Of a DNA stretch of 35,600 nt, positions 1 to 8,570 are shown one piece after another. Where the stretch lies: positions 1-35,600 of the forward strand of contig JARXAJ010000073.1 in the NCBI GenBank assembly GCA_029865965.1, read 5' to 3'. This stretch comes from Aquabacterium sp. GTDB lineage: Bacteria; Pseudomonadota; Gammaproteobacteria; Burkholderiales; Burkholderiaceae_C. The notes beneath the pieces were generated by a model. That model saw only the letters and a list, made by a program, of their open reading frames with translations. It did not search any database and was not told the DNA's origin. A program made the position numbers and the translations under genes. Position 1 is the first letter of the stretch, and every line of letters begins with the position of its first letter.

Positions 1-2
1 GC

Positions 3-1034
3 ATCGATGTGATCGAGGCCCGCCATCCGGTGCCCGACGAGGCCGGCCGCCAGGCGGCGCAGCGCATCGCCAGCCTGGCCCAGGGTCTGACGGCCGATGA
101 CCTGGTGCTGTGCCTGGTCTCCGGCGGTGCATCGGCCCTGCTGAGCCTGCCGGCGCCGGGGCTGGACTTTGCCGACAAGCAGGCCATCAACAGCGCCTTG
201 CTGCGCAGCGGCGCGGCCATCGACGAGATGAACACCGTGCGCAAGCATCTGTCGGCCATCAAGGGCGGCCGGCTGGCCGCGCTGTGTGCCCCCGCTCGGG
301 TGGTGACCCTGCTGATCAGCGACGTGCCGGGCGACGACCCGCAGGTCATCGGCAGCGGCCCCACCGTGCCCGACGCCAGCACCTGTGCCGACGCGCTGGC
401 CATCCTGGCGCGCTACGGCATCGCCATCCCCGCCGCCGCGCGTGCCGGGCTGGAAAGCGGCGTCTTCGAAACCCCCAAGCCCGGCAGCCCGCTGTTTGCC
501 GGCCACAGCGTGCAGCTGATTGCCACGCCCCAGGACAGCCTGGAGGCGGCTGCCGCGCTGGCGCGCCGGCATGGCCTGGCCGCGCACATCCTCAGCGACG
601 CCATCGAGGGCGAGAGTCGCGAGGTGGGCAAGGTGCATGCGGCGCTGGCACGGGCGGTGGCCCGCCGCGGCCAGCCCTTCCAGGCGCCCTGCGTGATCCT
701 GTCGGGTGGCGAGACCACGGTGACGCTGCGCGACAAGGGTGGGCGTGGTGGCCGGGCCAGTGAATTCCTGCTAGGCTGCGCCATCGCGCTGCAGGGCCAG
801 GCCGGGGTGTGGGGCTTGTCGGCCGACACAGACGGCATCGACGGCATCGAGAGCAATGCCGGCGCGGTGCTGGCGCCCGACACCTTGGCGCGGGCGGCGG
901 CGCTGGGGCTCAAGCCCGCTGACTTTCAAGACCGCAACGACGCCTATAGCTTCTTCCATGCGCTGGGTGATCTGGTGGTGCCCGGGCCCACCTTCACCAA
1001 CGTCAACGACTTCCGGGCGCTGCTGGTGTTGTAG
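3..1034 (+). CDS. ttuD: Glycerate 2-kinase / MOFRL family (hydroxypyruvate reductase-like), 5' end outside window
   Basis: The reading frame is open to the left edge, so the N-terminal part (about 80 residues against a usual length near 420) is missing. A GTG at 9 is unlikely to be the true start. The remaining 343 codons match the glycerate kinase type 2 family (GckA/TtuD). A MOFRL-domain core (SGGETTVTLRDKGGRGGRAS) lies near 690-760, with DTDGIDG near 829 and a conserved tail (NDAYSFF, then TFTNVNDFR) just before the stop. The family phosphorylates D-glycerate to 2-phosphoglycerate with ATP in the cytoplasm. It is often placed with tartrate, glyoxylate or galactarate breakdown, where tartronate semialdehyde is reduced to glycerate. 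That fits the uronate oxidation genes further right, but the link is inference. Many members are annotated hydroxypyruvate reductase for historical reasons. Confidence 0.88.
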   Translation: MDVIEARHPVPDEAGRQAAQRIASLAQGLTADDLVLCLVSGGASALLSLPAPGLDFADKQAINSALLRSGAAIDEMNTVRKHLSAIKGGRLAALCAPARVVTLLISDVPGDDPQVIGSGPTVPDASTCADALAILARYGIAIPAAARAGLESGVFETPKPGSPLFAGHSVQLIATPQDSLEAAAALARRHGLAAHILSDAIEGESREVGKVHAALARAVARRGQPFQAPCVILSGGETTVTLRDKGGRGGRASEFLLGCAIALQGQAGVWGLSADTDGIDGIESNAGAVLAPDTLARAAALGLKPADFQDRNDAYSFFHALGDLVVPGPTFTNVNDFRALLVL

Positions 1035-1157
1035 GGCGCTGCTGGCAGATCTGGCACAGGCGGTGCACCCGGCGTGCCTGCAAATTCAGGTCTGCTTCAC
1101 CGGGATTGGCGCGTTGCGTTTGTCTTCATCGCTGCGGGCTGGCAAGCTGGGTGCTCC

Positions 1158-1805
1158 ATGCAGACTGCAGCCCTTGTTTCTCTCGCCTTCCCGGTGTTCA
1201 TTCAAGGCCTGGGGCTGGGCTTCGGGCTCATCGTCGCGATCGGTGCCCAGAACGCCTTCGTGCTGCGCCAGGGCCTGCGCCGCGAGCATGTGGGCAGCGT
1301 GGTGCTGTTCTGCGCTTTGGCAGACGCCGTGCTCATCGCGGCGGGCGTCCTGGGCATGGCCCAGGCCCTTGGGGGCAGCCCGAACCTGGCGCGCGCCCTG
1401 GCCCTGGCGGGTGCTGTCTTCCTGGCCGTTTACGGCTGGCGGGCGCTGCGCCGCGCACGGCAGGCCCATCGTCTGGATGCGGCCGACACCGGTTCTGCGC
1501 TGACGCCGGGCGCGGCCCTGGCGCAAGCCGCTGCCTTCACGCTGCTCAATCCGCATGTCTACCTGGACACCGTGCTGCTGGTGGGCAGCATCGGCGCCCA
1601 GCAAGCGGACGGCCTGCGCGCCTGGTTCATCGCCGGGGCCAGCACGGCCAGCCTGACCTGGTTCACGCTGCTGGGCTTCGGGGCCCGCTGGCTGGCGCCC
1701 TGGTTTGCGCAGCCCAGGGCCTGGCGGGTGCTCGACGGCCTGATCGGCGTGACCATGTGCGTGCTGTCGGCCCTGCTGCTGCGGCACGCCCTGGTCGGGC
1801 TGTGA
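1158..1805 (+). CDS. LysE/ArgO family amino-acid exporter
   Basis: A 215-residue inner-membrane protein with about six hydrophobic segments. The N-terminus reads FIQGLGLGFGLIVAIGAQNAF and is followed by VLRQGL, the hallmark of the LysE/ArgO family of basic amino-acid exporters. A second conserved block, LLNPHVYLDTVLLVGS, lies near residue 130. I chose the ATG at 1158 because it gives the family's usual length (about 205-215) and places the first membrane helix at the N-terminus. Upstream in-frame starts would add a poorly conserved 28-residue leader. No convincing ribosome site is visible. The usual divergent LysG/ArgP regulator gene is absent. It probably exports lysine or arginine, but the substrate cannot be told from sequence. 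It is co-directional with the glycerate kinase gene 123 nt upstream, and no functional link is evident. Confidence 0.85.
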   Translation: MQTAALVSLAFPVFIQGLGLGFGLIVAIGAQNAFVLRQGLRREHVGSVVLFCALADAVLIAAGVLGMAQALGGSPNLARALALAGAVFLAVYGWRALRRARQAHRLDAADTGSALTPGAALAQAAAFTLLNPHVYLDTVLLVGSIGAQQADGLRAWFIAGASTASLTWFTLLGFGARWLAPWFAQPRAWRVLDGLIGVTMCVLSALLLRHALVGL

Positions 1806-2269
1806 AGATCAGGCCTGGACGTCAACCCGCTGCACCGGCTGGCAGATTGCGAGAGGCTCTTTGCGCTGATGGCCGCGCACCCGATCGCCTGGAAGACAAG
1901 CGCAAGGCCAGCCAGAAAGAAGCCCTGCCTGACGGGCTGGGCATGGTGCGCGGGCTGCAGGAGCATGCCTGTGACGCAGCACGCGCCATGGCTGCGCTGA
2001 TCCAGGGCGCCAGCGATGGCGAAGGCCCGCGCAGCGCCTGACTGTCGCCTTTTGACACTGCCCGGAGCCGATGCCCAGGCCTGCAAGGTCACGCATCGCC
2101 AACGGCCCCATCGGCATGCTGAAGTCATGCAGCATGCGGTCAGGCGCGAGGCCGGCTTCGTGGCCGCAGCCCCGAATTGTCTCCAGGGTCGGCTGATGGC
2201 CGACAGCGACTTCCGCAGTGCATCGCCACGCCGTCCCGCCCCTTTCTGCGGCGCATGGCAAGGTGCCGG
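1806..2269. other. 464-nt gap without an intact gene
   Basis: No frame here carries a recognisable complete protein. The only recognisable content is the 3-hydroxyacyl-CoA dehydrogenase fragment at 2064-2141, described separately. Open frames cross the region on both strands, but their translations are arginine/alanine-rich or of no recognisable family. The region probably represents a degraded gene. Confidence 0.6.
2064..2141 (-). pseudogene. Remnant of a 3-hydroxyacyl-CoA dehydrogenase (FadB/FadJ-like) gene
   Basis: Read on the minus strand, this stretch gives DRMLHDFSMPMGPLAMRDLA followed by GLGIG. It aligns with [25 protein letters not shown] in the C-terminal dehydrogenase domain of the intact gene at 3169-5247. 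Similarity stops after about 26 codons, and the flanking sequence in that frame looks non-coding. There is no start, and the rest of the domain is missing. This is a gene relic, probably of a paralogue or a duplicated piece of the neighbour, with the toxin-antitoxin pair now lying between relic and intact copy. Confidence 0.6.
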
Positions 2270-2704
2270 TCAGGGCGTGCTGCGCAGCACGACAGGCTTG
2301 ATCTTCAGGCGTTGTGCATTGCGGCTCAGGGCGGCGTCCAGTGTTGCCATGTGTTTCGCGCCCGCAGTCTCGGCACACGCCAGGTGCAAGGCGTCGCCGG
2401 CGCGCAACCCGCTCGCCGCATCGAGGACCAGTTCCGCTGCGCGATGGAAGTCGGCGGGTGCGACCGGAAGCAGTCGAAGGTCGGCAGCCACCATGCGCTC
2501 GAAGCGGGCCCAGGCGCCCTGGGCCTGCTGCGTGTCGATGGCACCCGTGCGCTGCTTGATGCCGAGGGCGCTGGCGAACTCCGGAACGCACCAGGCCGCA
2601 GCGATGAGTTCGCCTTTCTCGCGGGCATACCAGGTGGCGACTGCCGTGCTATGCGGCTCGTTCAGAAACAGGGGCACGAGCACGCTGGTGTCGACATAGA
2701 CCAT
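2270..2704 (-). CDS. PIN-domain ribonuclease toxin (VapC-like)
   Basis: A 144-residue PIN-domain protein. The acidic residues that bind the metal in this family are all visible: D5 in MVYVDTS, E42 in VPEFAS, D94 in RAGDALH and D113 in TLDAAL. VapC-type toxins are Mg-dependent endoribonucleases that cut tRNA or rRNA and are held inactive by the cognate antitoxin. The ATG at 2704 is preferred. It lies one base after the antitoxin stop codon, implying translational coupling. A GTG at 2719 would add only five residues. The pair sits beside a gene relic, in keeping with a mobile accessory module. The exact RNA target cannot be inferred. Confidence 0.87.
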   Translation of the reverse strand: MVYVDTSVLVPLFLNEPHSTAVATWYAREKGELIAAAWCVPEFASALGIKQRTGAIDTQQAQGAWARFERMVAADLRLLPVAPADFHRAAELVLDAASGLRAGDALHLACAETAGAKHMATLDAALSRNAQRLKIKPVVLRSTP

Positions 2705-2705
2705 G

Positions 2706-2951
2706 TCAGTACCGCGCACCGCTGCGCAACTCCTCCATCACGGAGTCGCGCATTGGCATGGCGTTGCGGGCCTCGGTCAGCTCAAGCGCGAATGCCTTGC
2801 GATTCCACTGCGCCGGCCGAATCGACAGGCTTCCGTCGACGGTGAGTTGGGCCTCGACGGTTGCCCCTTCCCGCAATCCGAGCCGACGTACGATCTCAGC
2901 CGGGATCCGCAGGGCAAGACTGTTACCCCACTTCGCTATCTGCAGATCCAT
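2706..2951 (-). CDS. AbrB/MazE-type antitoxin
   Basis: An 81-residue protein whose first 45 residues form a SpoVT/AbrB DNA-binding fold (swapped-hairpin). It opens MDLQIAKWGNSLALRIP and continues AEIVRRLGLREGATVE, the classic MazE/VapB pattern of KWGNSLAVRIP followed by a helix. The C-terminal part (NRKAFALELTEARNAMP onward) should wrap around the PIN toxin encoded immediately downstream. The start at 2951 is supported by a GGGAGG ribosome site at 2961-2966 on the minus strand. Antitoxins of this kind repress their own operon. The promoter region carries a repeated GTATATC motif that is a candidate operator. Confidence 0.87.
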   Translation of the reverse strand: MDLQIAKWGNSLALRIPAEIVRRLGLREGATVEAQLTVDGSLSIRPAQWNRKAFALELTEARNAMPMRDSVMEELRSGARY

Positions 2952-2954
2952 GAT

Positions 2955-2975
2955 GTATATCCTCCCGCGTATATC
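2955..2975 (-). promoter_or_regulatory. Candidate operator of the toxin-antitoxin operon
   Basis: Two direct copies of GTATATC (2955-2961 and 2969-2975), 14 bp apart, lie just upstream of the antitoxin start and bracket its ribosome-binding site. AbrB-type antitoxins commonly bind such short repeats at their own promoter. This is an inference from position; no binding data. Confidence 0.4.
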
Positions 2976-3133
2976 AATCCTACTTGCTGAGCATCGGATG
3001 TCAAGCGGTCGGTCCCCGCACGTACCAGAAGCTGCATTCAGGCATCGGTTCTGCGCGGGCGATGCCCATCAGCCGGGCGCGGCCCGACGGCCGCCACGTC
3101 CCCCTGCTGGCCGGCTCGTTGGACGCCCCGACA

Positions 3134-3159
3134 GCTGACGCTGGCAGCGGTGCGTCAGC
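3134..3159 (-). terminator. Hairpin after the enoyl-CoA hydratase / dehydrogenase gene
   Basis: A perfect 8-bp stem, GCTGACGC at 3134-3141 pairing with GCGTCAGC at 3152-3159, with a 10-nt loop. It begins about 10 nt past the stop codon of the minus-strand gene at 3169. No strong T-run follows, so intrinsic termination is possible but not certain. Confidence 0.45.
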
Positions 3160-3168
3160 GCGCGCCGA

Positions 3169-5247
3169 TCACCGGGTGAAGTGCTCCCCCGCCGCCGCCT
3201 TGCGCAGCAGCAGCGGCGACAGGCTGAAGCCCGGCCCCATCATCTCGCCATAGGCCTGCAACTGCGCCACCACCGTGGGCAGGCCCACCGTGTCGGCATA
3301 GAACATCGGCCCGCCGCGGTAGACCGGCCAACCGTAGCCGTTGATCCACACCGTGTCGATGTCGCTGGCGCGCTGGGCGATGCCTTCGTCCAGGATCTTG
3401 GCTGCCTCGTTGACCATGGCATAGGTGCAGCGCTCCAGGATCTCGGTGTCGCTGATGGCGCGCGGGCTGCGGCCCTGGCGGGCCACGAAGTCGGCCACGA
3501 TCTGGCGGGTGACTTCGGACGGCCGGGCGTTGCGCGCGGCGTCGTAGTCGTAGTAGCCGGCGCTGGTCTTCTGTCCGCGCCGGCCGGCCTCGCACAGCAG
3601 GTCGCGGATGCTGGCGCCCTTGCTGGTCTCGGCTGACCAGCCGATGTCCAGGCCGGCCAGGTCGCTCATCGCAAACGGCCCCATCGGCATGCCGAAGTCG
3701 TAGAGCACGCGGTCGATGTCCCAGGGCATGGCGCCTTCGAGCAGCATGGCCTGGCTCTGCGCGCCACGCGCAGCCAGGATGCGGTTGCCGATGAAGCCCG
3801 GGCACACGCCCGACAGCGCCGCCACCTTGCCGATCTTCTTGCCGATCTGCATGGCGGTGGCCACCACCGGCTTGCTGGTCTTGTCACCACGCACCACCTC
3901 CAGCAGCTTCATCACATTGGCCGGCGAGAAGAAGTGCATGCCCACCACCGCCTCGGGCCGGGCGGTGGCTGAGGCGATCTCGTTGACGTTCAAGGCCGAT
4001 GTGTTGGTGGCCAGCACCGCGCCGGGCTTCACGATGGCGTCGAGCTTGGCAAAGATCTCCTTCTTGATCGCCATGTTCTCAAACACCGCCTCGATGACCA
4101 TGTCGCAGCCGGCCAGCGCCTGCAGGTCGAGCGCGCCGGTCAGCAGGGCCATGCGCTGCTCCACCTGCGCACTGCTGAGCTTGCCGCGCTTGGCCGAGTT
4201 CTCGTAGTTGCGGCGCACTACCGCCAGGCCCTTGTCCAGCGCGGCCTGGCTGGTTTCCACCAGCGTGACCGGCAGGCCCACGTTGGCAAAGTTCATCGCG
4301 ATGCCGCCGCCCATGGTGCCCGCGCCGATGATGCCCACCCGCGCCACCGGCACGGTGGGCGTGTCGGCGGGCACGTCGGCGATCTTCTGCGCCTGGCGCT
4401 CGGCGAAGAAGGCATAGCGCTGGGCCTGCGACTGGATGCCCGAGACCAGTTCAAGGAACAGCGTGCGCTCGACCTGCTTGCCGTCTTCGAAGCTGGCGCT
4501 GTTGACCGCCGCCTCGATGCAGCGGATGTTGTACTCGGGCGCCAGAAAGCCCCGGAAGCGCTTGGCATTGGCCGCGCGGAAGTCGGCAAACAGCGCCGCA
4601 TTGCCGCGGTCGGGCAGCAGCTTGTCGTCTGCATCACGCACCTTGCGCAGCGGCCGGCCTTCGGCCAGCACCTGGCGGGCAAACTGCTTGGCGCCGGCCA
4701 GCAGCTCGCCTTCGGGCACCAGCTGGTCGAACAGGCCCATGGCCAGGCTGTCGGCGCCGCCCACATGGGTGCCCGATGTCACCATCTCCAGCGCCTTGGC
4801 CGCGCCCACGATGCGCGGCAGCCGCTGCGTGCCGCCGGCCCCGGGCAGCAGGCCCAGGTGCACCTCGGGCAGGCCGCACTTGGCGCTGGGCACGGCCACC
4901 CGGTAGTGGCAGCACAGCGCCACCTCGAAGCCGCCGCCCAGGGACGTGCCATGGATGGCCGCCACCACCGGGTAAGGCGCGGCCTCGATCTCGTCCTGGA
5001 TCAGGTACAGCGACGGCCCCTGCGCCGGCTTGCCGAACTCACCGATGTCGGCGCCGGCCAGGAAGGTACGCCCTTCGCAGATCAGCACCAGGGCACGGAT
5101 GCCCGGCAGCACCTTGGCCTGCTGCAGCCCGGCCATCAGGCCTTCACGCAGCACCGCCGACAGGGCGTTGACGGGCGGGTGGTTCAGGCTGAGCACGGCG
5201 ATCTCGCCGTCGGTGGTCAGCGTGGTGACTGCGTTGATGGTGGTCAT
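3169..5247 (-). CDS. Bifunctional enoyl-CoA hydratase / 3-hydroxyacyl-CoA dehydrogenase (FadJ/EHHADH-like)
   Basis: A 692-residue fusion. The crotonase domain (about 1-190) shows the oxyanion-hole segment [11 protein letters not shown] (100-110) and the catalytic-glutamate region [19 protein letters not shown] (127-145). An NAD-binding domain begins at residue 305 ([13 protein letters not shown]), with the dehydrogenase signature GMHFFSPA at 436-443. Two C-terminal 3HCDH domains follow (GFIGNRI, then [20 protein letters not shown]). The enzyme hydrates trans-2-enoyl-CoA and oxidises the L-3-hydroxyacyl-CoA in beta-oxidation. The 692-residue length matches the shorter peroxisomal-type/FadJ proteins common in Burkholderiales. 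The start at 5247 has a GGAGA ribosome site 6 nt upstream. No thiolase or acyl-CoA dehydrogenase gene is adjacent, so the particular pathway is unknown. Confidence 0.92.
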   Translation of the reverse strand: MTTINAVTTLTTDGEIAVLSLNHPPVNALSAVLREGLMAGLQQAKVLPGIRALVLICEGRTFLAGADIGEFGKPAQGPSLYLIQDEIEAAPYPVVAAIHGTSLGGGFEVALCCHYRVAVPSAKCGLPEVHLGLLPGAGGTQRLPRIVGAAKALEMVTSGTHVGGADSLAMGLFDQLVPEGELLAGAKQFARQVLAEGRPLRKVRDADDKLLPDRGNAALFADFRAANAKRFRGFLAPEYNIRCIEAAVNSASFEDGKQVERTLFLELVSGIQSQAQRYAFFAERQAQKIADVPADTPTVPVARVGIIGAGTMGGGIAMNFANVGLPVTLVETSQAALDKGLAVVRRNYENSAKRGKLSSAQVEQRMALLTGALDLQALAGCDMVIEAVFENMAIKKEIFAKLDAIVKPGAVLATNTSALNVNEIASATARPEAVVGMHFFSPANVMKLLEVVRGDKTSKPVVATAMQIGKKIGKVAALSGVCPGFIGNRILAARGAQSQAMLLEGAMPWDIDRVLYDFGMPMGPFAMSDLAGLDIGWSAETSKGASIRDLLCEAGRRGQKTSAGYYDYDAARNARPSEVTRQIVADFVARQGRSPRAISDTEILERCTYAMVNEAAKILDEGIAQRASDIDTVWINGYGWPVYRGGPMFYADTVGLPTVVAQLQAYGEMMGPGFSLSPLLLRKAAAGEHFTR

Positions 5248-5478
5248 GGGTGTCTCCGTCGTGTGGGGAATGGGTTGCGCCGCCTGTCGGGCGGTGGCAC
5301 GTTCAAACCAGGTGTTTAGCAGCTACGCTGCCCTGCGGCGCGTCATCTGCATGACAGCTGCATCGCGAGTTGATGCGCGGCCTGCAGGTCTTGAGACGCT
5401 GCTGAGACGGTGATCTTCTCCAATGTCCGAATGGCGGATGCACGGGGCGGGCGCCGAATACCCAGAAGGAATCGCTGC

Positions 5479-6496
5479 ATGACAAATCTGTTGAAGAAAT
5501 TCCGTAGGCGTGCCGGTGCCTGGTGCCTGATGGCGGCCTGTGCCCTTGTGCTGGGCATGGGGGACATGCCGGCGTCGGCCTGCCTATCCGCCCGGCATTG
5601 ATTCGCTGACCTTGACCGGGCTGCCTGCGGGGCTGACCGTGGTGTTTGGCACCCGCTTGCTGAGCTGCGTCGACACCCTGGATTATTTCGACGCGGGCAG
5701 CGTGACCATGACGTCGCGCGTCATCGAGGGGTGCGAGCCGGTGCGCACAGACACGGGCTTCGAGTTCAAGTGGGTGTCCCGCACGGTGGACGAAGGCACT
5801 GTGATGCCGAGGTTGGCTATGCCGCTGGGACCTTGCCTGGGGGTCGATGGTGGCAACCATGACCTGGAGCTCAGTGCGTCAGTGCGAGGCAGCACAGACC
5901 CTGCGCAGCCGACATCACGCGAGGTTGACTTCCTGCCGCGCGTGATGATGAACAGCAACCTGCACTTCACCCAACACCTGGCAGCGCGGTCGCGCTTTGT
6001 GCTGTTGCCGGGTCAGACCGGCCCCGTCACCATCACCCGGGGCGTGGCGAACTCAGTGTCGATCGACAACCTGAACCTGATCGGCACGGCGGCGATCCGT
6101 ATGCCGTCGCTGTCGCTCGTGCGCAAGTCGGGCCCCTTGCTCAACCGTCAGCTGGCCCGGCTTTGGCTGAATGAACGTGGCCGCACCTGCATCACCGCGG
6201 GCAGCAGAACCGTTTGCCAGGGCGACGTGCTACCGGCCACGCCGTCTGGCGCCATCGTGCATGCCGGCATCGCGCTTCGGTCGATCGTGGCCCGCACCTC
6301 TGGCAACGATGTGCCAGCCAACACCAGCCGTGCCCAGTTCAGCTTCAAGCTGCCCGCATTGTTTTCAGTGGGCACGTTCAACCTGGTGGCCAATGCGGAT
6401 GACATCGACATACCGTTGTGTTTGGTGAACGGCGTGCCGACGGCGTTGGACCTGTTGCCCTGGCAATCGGCGGTGCATGACGTGGCGGTGCAGTGA
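5479..6496 (+). CDS. Unrecognised secreted protein with a frameshift at the signal-peptide junction
   Basis: I do not recognise this family. The ATG at 5479, with AGAAGGA upstream, opens a classical signal peptide: MTNLLKKFRRR, then AWCLMAACALVLGMG, then ASA. That frame stops at 5601. The remaining 300 codons lie in the next frame, from about 5585 to the TGA at 6496 (YPPGIDSLTLTGLPAG onward). They look like a genuine exported beta-rich domain with several cysteines and no membrane helix. Removing one C at 5583-5584 joins the two as ASAC-YPPGIDS, giving about 338 residues. The gene is therefore either inactivated by a 1-base insertion or affected by a sequencing error. An internal start in the second frame would give a protein without a signal peptide. 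No neighbour suggests a role. Confidence 0.6.
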
Positions 6497-6529
6497 TGCC
6501 CAACTGCGCCGCCGCGACTGCCGCCAACA

Positions 6530-6593
6530 CTGCGGGCGGCGGCTGCCCGCAGCGCCTGGCTGGCTGCGGCTGCGCCGGTGCAGCCGCCAGGCG
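6530..6593. terminator. Two adjacent GC hairpins between convergent genes
   Basis: CTGCGGGC (6530-6537) pairs with GCCCGCAG (6545-6552) as a perfect 8-bp stem. Immediately after it, 6553-6567 pairs with 6580-6593 as a second, longer stem with one bulge. They lie between the stops of the convergent genes ending at 6496 and 6657, which suits bidirectional termination. No T-run is present. Confidence 0.45.
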
Positions 6594-6656
6594 TTCGGCC
6601 AAGTCGATCGGCCCCAGCCGACGCTGAACGTCGACCCACCCGGCCGGCCCTGACGT

Positions 6657-7418
6657 CTACAGGCTGGCCGTGATGCCCCCGTCCACATACAGGATGTGGC
6701 CGTTGACGAAGCTGCTGGCCGCGCTGGCCAGGAAGACCGCTGCGCCACCCAGCTCCTGCACCTCGCCCCAGCGGCCAGCCGGTGTGCGTTTGCTGAGCCA
6801 GGCGGTGAAGTCGGCATCGGCCACCAGGGTCTGCGTCAGCTCGGTCTTGAAGTAGCCCGGCCCCAGGCCGTTGACCTGGATGCCATGGCCGCCCAGGTCG
6901 ATGGCCATGCCCTTGGTCAGCATCTTCACCGCGCCCTTGGTGGCGGCATAGGGGGCGATGCCGGGGCGGCCCAGCTCGCTCTGCACCGAGCAGATGTTGA
7001 TGATCTTGCCCGCCTTGCGCGGGATCATGCGCTGCGCCACCGCCCGGCCGACGAAGAACACGCTGTCGATGTTGGTGGTGGTGATCTTGTGCCAGGCGTC
7101 GGTGGGGAACTCGGCAAACGGCCCGCGGTGCTGCATGCCGGCGTTGTTGACCAGGATGTCGATCGGCCCGATGCCGGCTTCGATGGCGGCCACGCCGGCA
7201 TCCACTGCGGCGGCATCGGTCACGTCGAAGGGCGCGGCATCGGCGCTGATGCCCTGGGCGCGCAGCGCGTCCACCGCCCTGGCCAATGCATCAGCGCCGC
7301 GTGCGTTCAGCACCACCCGCGCACCGGCCTGGCCCAGCGCCACAGCCAGCGCAAAGCCGATGCCCTTGCTGGCGCCGGTGATCAGGGCGGTGCGGCCGTT
7401 CAGGTCGAACAGGTTCAT
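6657..7418 (-). CDS. SDR oxidoreductase, gluconate 5-dehydrogenase (IdnO/Gno) type
   Basis: A 253-residue classical short-chain dehydrogenase. The cofactor motif TGASKGIG is at 14-21, NNAG at 91-94, and the catalytic Ser144, Tyr157 and Lys161 are in ICSVQSELGRPGIAPYAATK. The tail HILYVDGGITASL is typical. Overall it resembles gluconate 5-dehydrogenase, which reduces 5-keto-D-gluconate to gluconate. ATG 7418 is chosen for its GAGGAG ribosome site; the upstream GTG lacks one. The gene is divergent from the L-idonate 5-dehydrogenase-like gene at 7505 with 86 nt between them. Together with the LacI repressor and lactonase it forms an aldonate/sugar-acid oxidation module. Related SDRs also act on KDG-type or deoxy-sugar acids, so the true substrate is open. 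Confidence 0.82.
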   Translation of the reverse strand: MNLFDLNGRTALITGASKGIGFALAVALGQAGARVVLNARGADALARAVDALRAQGISADAAPFDVTDAAAVDAGVAAIEAGIGPIDILVNNAGMQHRGPFAEFPTDAWHKITTTNIDSVFFVGRAVAQRMIPRKAGKIINICSVQSELGRPGIAPYAATKGAVKMLTKGMAIDLGGHGIQVNGLGPGYFKTELTQTLVADADFTAWLSKRTPAGRWGEVQELGGAAVFLASAASSFVNGHILYVDGGITASL

Positions 7419-7504
7419 GTGTCGTCTCCTCGCAGGTTGCATCAGGGCCTAGTTTTGAATCGCCATATCATCACACCAAAACAACGGCTGTTCAGGAGAC
7501 GACG
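7419..7504. promoter_or_regulatory. Divergent promoter region of the SDR and Zn-dehydrogenase genes
   Basis: This 86-nt spacer separates two divergent starts, each with a GGAGACGAC-like ribosome site. It contains an inverted repeat GTTTTG (7452-7457) / CAAAAC (7477-7482) with a 19-nt spacer, in an AT-richer stretch that should hold the promoters. It has no copy of the palindrome found at 9793. Assignment as an operator is weak. Confidence 0.35.
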
Positions 7505-8569
7505 ATGCGCTACCGCTGCATGTGCCTGGTGATCCATGCCCCCGACGACCTGCGCGTGGACGCGCAGGAAGCCGCCGACCCCGGCCCTGGTGAGGTGCTG
7601 GTGGCGGTGGGCTTTGGCGGCATCTGCGGGTCGGATCTGCACTATTTCCACCACGGCGGTTTCGGCACGGTGCGCATCAAGCGGCCGATGGTGCTGGGCC
7701 ATGAGGTGGCCGGCACAGTGCGCGCCGTGGGCCCGGGCGTGACGGCGCTGCAGCCTGGCGACCGGGTGGCGGTGAACCCCAGCCGGCCCTGCAGCGCGTG
7801 TGTGTACTGCCTGGAAGGCCTGCCCAACCAGTGCCTGGACATGCGCTTCTATGGCAGTGCGATGCGCGACCCGCATGTGGAAGGCGCCTTCCGCAACCTG
7901 CTGCTGTGTGACGCGGTGCAGTGCGAGCCGGTGGCAAGTGGCGTGCTGCTGCAGCATGCGGCCCTGGCTGAGCCGTTCTCGGTGGCGCTGCACGGCGTGC
8001 AGCGGGCCGGGCCGCTGCTGGGCAAGCGGGTGCTGGTGTCGGGCTGCGGCCCGATCGGCGCGCTTTGCGTGGCGGCCGCGCGCATCCACGGTGCGGCCGA
8101 GATCACGGCGGTGGACCTGACCGACCAGACCCTGGCGATTGCCCGCGCCATGGGCGCGGACGTCACCATCAACGTGGCGCAGGACACCGCCTGGCTGCAG
8201 TGTTATGCCGCCGATGGCGCCACCCGCAAGGGCACGTTCGACGTGATGCTGGAATGCAGCGGCAATGAACGCGCGCTGCGCGCCGGCCTGGAGGCCATGC
8301 GCCCGCGCGGCGTGGTGGTGCAGCTGGGCCTGGGCGGCGATGTCAGCATCCCGCAGAACATGGTGGTGGCCAAGGAGCTGAGCATCTGCGGCAGCTTCCG
8401 CTTCCATGCCGAGTTCAAGCTGGCGGTGCAGCTGATCAACAGCGGCCGCATCGACATGGCGCCGATGGTGACCGGCGCCTTTCCGCTGAGCCAGGCGCGC
8501 GCCGCGTTTGAGCTGGCCAGCGACCGCACCAAGGCGATGAAGGTGCTGCTGGACTTCGCCGACGCCTGA
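7505..8569 (+). CDS. idnD: Zinc-containing dehydrogenase, L-idonate 5-dehydrogenase (IdnD)-like
   Basis: A 354-residue medium-chain dehydrogenase. Catalytic zinc ligands are visible as C41 (GGICGSDLHYFHHGGFG), H66-E67 (LGHEVAG) and E156 (LAEPFSV). The structural-zinc cysteines are C96, C99, C102 and C110 (CSACVYCLEGLPNQC). The nucleotide motif GCGPIG is at 170-175. The DLHYFHHGGFG block is characteristic of L-idonate 5-dehydrogenase, which oxidises L-idonate to 5-ketogluconate; the adjacent SDR could then reduce this to gluconate. A CAGGAGA ribosome site precedes the ATG. It converges with the LacI gene with a single base between the two stop codons. Sorbitol/xylitol dehydrogenase-like activity is an alternative, since the subfamily is broad. 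Confidence 0.82.
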   Translation: MRYRCMCLVIHAPDDLRVDAQEAADPGPGEVLVAVGFGGICGSDLHYFHHGGFGTVRIKRPMVLGHEVAGTVRAVGPGVTALQPGDRVAVNPSRPCSACVYCLEGLPNQCLDMRFYGSAMRDPHVEGAFRNLLLCDAVQCEPVASGVLLQHAALAEPFSVALHGVQRAGPLLGKRVLVSGCGPIGALCVAAARIHGAAEITAVDLTDQTLAIARAMGADVTINVAQDTAWLQCYAADGATRKGTFDVMLECSGNERALRAGLEAMRPRGVVVQLGLGGDVSIPQNMVVAKELSICGSFRFHAEFKLAVQLINSGRIDMAPMVTGAFPLSQARAAFELASDRTKAMKVLLDFADA

Positions 8570-8570
8570 T

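Noticed and set aside
7452-7482. GTTTTG/CAAAAC inverted repeat as a second repressor operator
   Set aside because: It is not similar to the palindrome at 9793 and the 19-nt spacer is unusual for a LacI-family site; kept only as a weak note in the promoter entry.
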